This document shows positions 60,864 to 64,000 of a DNA stretch of 64,000 nt, piece by piece. Made by a program: the position numbers and the translations under genes. The notes under the pieces were generated by a model that was given only the letters and a program-made list of their open reading frames with translations, was not told the origin of the DNA and ran no database searches. Every line of letters starts with the position of its first letter. Within the stretch, counting starts at the first letter, position 1. Source of the stretch: Cedecea neteri (lineage in GTDB: Bacteria > Pseudomonadota > Gammaproteobacteria > Enterobacterales > Enterobacteriaceae). Location: positions 3,658,001 through 3,722,000 of the forward strand of contig NZ_CP009458.1 in the NCBI RefSeq assembly GCF_000758305.1, given 5' to 3'.

Positions 60864-60968
60864 CCTGTACTTATCTCCCTCTCCCTTTCAGAGAGGGCTT
60901 TCCCTCTTTCTCCCTCTCCCTTCCAGGGAGAGGGCCGGGGTGAGGGTAAATGCACCGAGGGGCGAACA

Positions 60969-62240
60969 TCAGTTGCTGGCGGTCTTCACCGGCAGATCCG
61001 ATTTCTTATCATTCCCCGGAATAAACGGGCTCCACGGCTGAGCGCGCACAGGTTTGTCGGTCTGCCACACCACGTTGAACTGGCCGTTGCTTTCGATCTC
61101 GCCGATCATCACCGGCTTGTGCAGATGGTGGTTGGTGGCGTCCATGGTCAAGGTAAAGCCGGAAGGCGCTTTAAAGGTCTGCCCGGCCATCGCCGCGCGA
61201 ACTTTATCCACGTCTGTCGTGCCCGCTTTCTCTACGGCCTGCGCCCACATATGAATGCCAACGTAAGTGGCCTCCATCGGATCGTTGGTGACCACGGTGT
61301 TAGCGTTCGGCAGGTTGTGGGCTTTGGCGTAGGCCTTCCACTCACTGACAAACTGCTTGTTGGTCGGGTTATCAACGGACTCGAAATAGTTCCAGGCCGC
61401 GAGGTTACCCACCAGCGGTTTGGTATCGATGCCGCGCAGCTCTTCCTCACCTACGGAGAAAGCCACCACCGGGACGTCGGTCGCCTTCAGGCCCTGGTTC
61501 GCCAGCTCTTTGTAGAACGGCACGTTGGAGTCGCCGTTGATGGTGGAGATCACCGCCGTTTTACCGCCCGCGGAGAATTTTTTGATATTGGCTACGATGG
61601 TCTGGTAGTCGCTGTGGCCAAACGGCGTGTAGACCTCTTCAATGTCTTTGTCCTGGACGCCCTTAGAGTGCAGGAAGGCACGCAGGATCTTGTTGGTGGT
61701 ACGCGGATAAACGTAGTCCGTACCCAGCAGGAAGAAGCGCTTCGCCGCCCCGCCGTCTTCGCTCATCAGGTATTCCACCGCCGGAATCGCCTGCTGGTTA
61801 GGCGCAGCGCCGGTGTAAAACACGTTCGGCGACATCTCTTCCCCTTCGTACTGCACCGGGTAGAACAACAGGCCGTTCAGCTCTTCAAAGACCGGCAACA
61901 CGGATTTACGCGACACGGATGTCCAGCAGCCAAAGACCACGGCCACTTTGTCCTGACTCAGCAACTGCCGGGCTTTTTCAGCAAACAGCGGCCAGTTTGA
62001 CGCCGGATCAACCACCACCGGCTCCAGCTTTTTACCCAGTACGCCGCCCTTCGCATTAATGTCGTCGATGGTCATCAACGCCACGTCTTTCAGCGGCGTT
62101 TCAGAAATGGCCATGGTGCCCGACAGCGAGTGCATGATCCCGACTTTGATGGTGTCCGCCGCCTGGGCTGCGAAGGCCCACCCGAAGCTGACAACCGAAG
62201 CGGAAAGCGCGAAAGCTTTAACAAAGGTACGACGTTGCAT
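60969..62240 (-). CDS. urtA: Urea ABC transporter binding protein UrtA, Tat-type signal
   Basis: A 423-residue periplasmic binding protein. The signal peptide has QRRTFVKAFALSASVVSFGW, a twin-arginine motif with the following F and K, so export is probably by Tat. IKVGIMHSLSGTMAISETPLKD and VVVDPASNWPLFAEKARQLL match UrtA. It binds urea with high affinity. Transcribed ahead of the repeat gap and urtBCDE. GGGGAG precedes the ATG at a longish distance. Confidence 0.93.
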   Translation of the reverse strand: MQRRTFVKAFALSASVVSFGWAFAAQAADTIKVGIMHSLSGTMAISETPLKDVALMTIDDINAKGGVLGKKLEPVVVDPASNWPLFAEKARQLLSQDKVAVVFGCWTSVSRKSVLPVFEELNGLLFYPVQYEGEEMSPNVFYTGAAPNQQAIPAVEYLMSEDGGAAKRFFLLGTDYVYPRTTNKILRAFLHSKGVQDKDIEEVYTPFGHSDYQTIVANIKKFSAGGKTAVISTINGDSNVPFYKELANQGLKATDVPVVAFSVGEEELRGIDTKPLVGNLAAWNYFESVDNPTNKQFVSEWKAYAKAHNLPNANTVVTNDPMEATYVGIHMWAQAVEKAGTTDVDKVRAAMAGQTFKAPSGFTLTMDATNHHLHKPVMIGEIESNGQFNVVWQTDKPVRAQPWSPFIPGNDKKSDLPVKTASN

Positions 62241-62272
62241 AAGTCTGACTCCCCTGAAGTAACAATAAGTGA

Positions 62273-62953
62273 TTAGCTCAGCTTGAATTGCCGGGCCTGG
62301 TGCAGCATATGAAGTGTTATCTGACGAACCTCTTTCTGACTTGCGGCGATGTGGTCGTGTAGTCGGGTTTGGGCCTCCTCAAGGTTACGGTCCCGGACGG
62401 CAAGCAGGATCTGCCCATGCTCGGCATATGTCGCGCTGACGCGAGGCTGACGGGTAAAGTCCAGCCTGCGCACAATGCGAATTTTTTCGGTGATCTCCCG
62501 GTGAACCCTCGCCATTTCCGGGTTGCCCGCCGCAGAGACCAGCGTCATGTGAAAAGCCTCGTCGTGCGGGGCGACGTTCATTCCCTCTGCCAGCGGTGGT
62601 TCATCCAGCCAGAACTGTTTCAAAGCCTGCAGCGGTAGCGGGAAAACAGAATCAGCCCGCAGGCAAAGCCGTTTTACAGCCTCCAGTTCCAGCACGATGC
62701 GCAGATCGTAAAGCGCTTCGAGATGATCGAAATCTACCGCGCGGATCTGCCAGCCGCTGCGAGACTGCACATCGACATAGCCTTCCTGCTGCAGGGCGTA
62801 AAGCGCCTGGCGAACCGGCGTGCGGCTGGCGCTCATGCGCTCCGCAATTTCGTTTTCGCTAAAGCGGTCGCCCGGCAGCAGGAGGAAGTCGAAAATTTCC
62901 TGTTTGAGCTGCTGGTAGATTCGCTCGGCTACGGCTTCTGGTCGCTTTGGCAT
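62273..62953 (-). CDS. GntR-family (FCD) regulator of the urea genes
   Basis: A 226-residue regulator. The winged helix is GDRFSENEIAERMSASRTPVRQALYALQQEGYVDV at residues 26-60, and the C-terminal FCD domain has the metal-binding DEAFHMTLVSAAGN near residue 130 and SATYAEHGQILLAV near 188. It sits between urtA and urea carboxylase, in the same direction, so it likely controls the locus. Effector unknown. Confidence 0.87.
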   Translation of the reverse strand: MPKRPEAVAERIYQQLKQEIFDFLLLPGDRFSENEIAERMSASRTPVRQALYALQQEGYVDVQSRSGWQIRAVDFDHLEALYDLRIVLELEAVKRLCLRADSVFPLPLQALKQFWLDEPPLAEGMNVAPHDEAFHMTLVSAAGNPEMARVHREITEKIRIVRRLDFTRQPRVSATYAEHGQILLAVRDRNLEEAQTRLHDHIAASQKEVRQITLHMLHQARQFKLS

Positions 62954-62971
62954 AGTGGTTTCCGTGTTGTT

Positions 62972-63113
62972 TTACCCTCACCCCGGCCCTCTCCCTGAAA
63001 GGGAGAGGGAGAAAACGTGAAGATCCTCTCCCTTCCGGGAGAGGGGGAAAGAAAGTGAGGCTCTGTTTTTATTCCCTCTCCCCTCTGGGGAGAGGGTCAG
63101 GGTGAGGGGCTAA
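62972..63113 (+). repeat. Second GC-rich palindromic repeat cluster
   Basis: Three foldable units fill the gtnR-urea carboxylase gap: CCCTCTCCC-TGAAA-GGGAGAGGG from about 62990, CTCTCCC-TTCC-GGGAGAG near 63027, and CCCTCTCCC-CTCTG-GGGAGAGGG near 63076 ending TCAGGGTGAGGGG. They share the CCCTCACCC...GGGTGAGGG frame with the urtA-urtB cluster. Confidence 0.75.
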
Positions 63114-63119
63114 ATCCCC

Positions 63120-64000
63120 CTACACCGCCTCCAGCCACAGCAGCGCATCCCCAGGCCCCACCGGTCGGCCCTGCTGACACTGGATCCGCACCACCTTGCC
63201 GTCGCACGGGGCGCTAACCAGCAGCTCCATTTTCATCGCCTCAACGACGAGCAGCGGCTCGCCCTGCTTCACGCTTTGCCCCGGCTCAACCAGGATCTTC
63301 CAGATGTTGCCGTTCAGGTCGGCGCTGACGAGCTGCCCGATCTGTTCTTCCTCCGGCAGATCCTCCGCCATTAACGCGCTCTCCACCGCCGCGCTTTCCT
63401 GTTCTTTCCAGTGCGCCACTTCGCTAAGAAAAGCCTCCTGCTGGCGGCTGCGGAAAGCGGTAATATCGTCGGCGTTGTCCGCGAGAAAACGACTATATTC
63501 GGCAAAATCGAACTCAACTTCTTCGATCTCAACCTGCGCACGCCCTTCCCGGAATGCCGTGCGGAACGCGGTTAACTCTTCCTCGCTCACCGGGTAGAAA
63601 CGCACCTGGTCGAAAAACTTGAGCAGCCACGGCTCGTCGCCAAACTGTTCGTTTTTCAGGAATTTGTTCCAGATAGGCAGCGTGCGCCCCACCAGCTGAT
63701 AACCCCCCGGTGAATCCATGCCGTAGATGCACATATACATCCCGCCGATCCCTACCGTGCCTTCAGCTGTCCACGTCCGCGCCGGGTTGTACTTCGAACT
63801 CAACAGGCGATGACGCGGGTCGAGCGGCACAGCGCAAGGTGCGCCGAGATACACATCTCCCAGGCCGAGCACCAGATAGCTGGCGTCGAACAGGATCTGT
63901 TTCACCTCATCACGGCTTTGCAGCCCGTTGGTGCGCTGAATAAAGTCCACGTTGTTTGGCAGCCACGGAGCCTCTTCCCGCACCGTTTGTTGATAACGCT
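63120..64000 (-). CDS. uca: Urea carboxylase, C-terminal part (5' end beyond the window)
   Basis: The minus-strand frame is open through base 64000 (RYQQTVREEAPWLPNNVDF), so the gene continues past the edge. The visible part has the KipA/allophanate-like carboxyltransferase segment (LLSSKYNPARTW and GIGGMYMCIYGMDSPGGYQLVGRT) and ends with a biotin-carrier domain. The biotinylated lysine lies in VVEAMKMELLV, 37 residues from the C-terminus (codon 63231-63233). The enzyme carboxylates urea to allophanate with ATP; allophanate hydrolase would then give ammonia. It is followed by the GntR regulator and urt genes, showing that this cell uses urea without needing urease. Confidence 0.93.
   Translation of the reverse strand, partial: RYQQTVREEAPWLPNNVDFIQRTNGLQSRDEVKQILFDASYLVLGLGDVYLGAPCAVPLDPRHRLLSSKYNPARTWTAEGTVGIGGMYMCIYGMDSPGGYQLVGRTLPIWNKFLKNEQFGDEPWLLKFFDQVRFYPVSEEELTAFRTAFREGRAQVEIEEVEFDFAEYSRFLADNADDITAFRSRQQEAFLSEVAHWKEQESAAVESALMAEDLPEEEQIGQLVSADLNGNIWKILVEPGQSVKQGEPLLVVEAMKMELLVSAPCDGKVVRIQCQQGRPVGPGDALLWLEAV

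Noticed and set aside
60700..60950. A CRISPR-like array between urtA and urtB
   Set aside because: Only two long units with internal palindromes and no unique spacers of constant size; it fits an intergenic palindromic repeat, and there are no cas genes.

Overview
This window looks like a chromosomal segment of a member of the Enterobacteriaceae. The evidence is a marC-marRAB-eamA-ydeE block with E. coli-type operators, a ptrR/sad/glsB/dgcF neighbourhood, and an E. coli-type ygeV-ygeW-ygeX-ygeY-hyuA-yqeA-yqeB-yqeC-mocA-ygfK-ssnA-ygfS-uacF-uacT gene set. I cannot name the genus from the sequence. In E. coli K-12 these blocks lie far apart, so the arrangement here differs from that chromosome.

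Region 1 (1-26.3 kb) is one functional island for anaerobic purine/urate catabolism. A sigma-54 activator (ygeV, cut by the window edge) faces ygeW, ygeX, ygeY, hyuA and yqeA, which carry out carbamoyl transfer, diaminopropionate lysis, peptidase/amidohydrolase steps, hydantoinase-like ring opening and carbamate kinase ATP recovery. Then come selenium/molybdenum-hydroxylase accessory genes (yqeB, yqeC, mocA), the large flavin/Fe-S oxidoreductase ygfK with the amidohydrolase ssnA, the electron-transfer pair ygfS/uacF, and the urate permease uacT. Downstream of uacT lie a 38-residue hydrophobic ORF and a complete fdhF with an in-frame UGA (selenocysteine) and its SECIS hairpin. The island closes with a [2Fe-2S] subunit and an unusual protein fusing the molybdopterin and FAD subunits of a xanthine-dehydrogenase-type enzyme. 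Four sites with -24/-12 geometry (upstream of ygeW, ygfK, uacT and the hydroxylase) suggest that YgeV and RpoN switch the whole set.

Region 2 (26.5-38.7 kb) is a patchwork of accessory genes: a DUF1345 membrane protein, a GT9-like glycosyltransferase, small exported proteins, two VOC proteins, a periplasmic-sensor diguanylate cyclase, a LysR/MFS divergent pair, two GNAT acetyltransferases, DsbG and an MDR-family reductase.

Region 3 (38.8-45.1 kb) concerns c-di-GMP and sensing. It holds a stand-alone degenerate GGDEF protein that keeps its inhibitory site, a MASE2-GGDEF cyclase, dgcF, a 40-residue membrane ORF, glsB and a chemoreceptor.

Region 4 (45.2-56.4 kb) holds sad/ptrR, an SDR enzyme, a PhzF protein, sotB, marC, marRAB with conserved promoter and operators, eamA, ydeE and a tandem-GNAT fusion.

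Region 5 (56.5-64 kb) is a urea-scavenging locus on the minus strand: urea carboxylase (cut by the window end), a GntR regulator, urtA, and urtBCDE. Two clusters of GC-rich palindromic repeats sit in its intergenic gaps. Together with region 1 the window is rich in nitrogen-scavenging functions.
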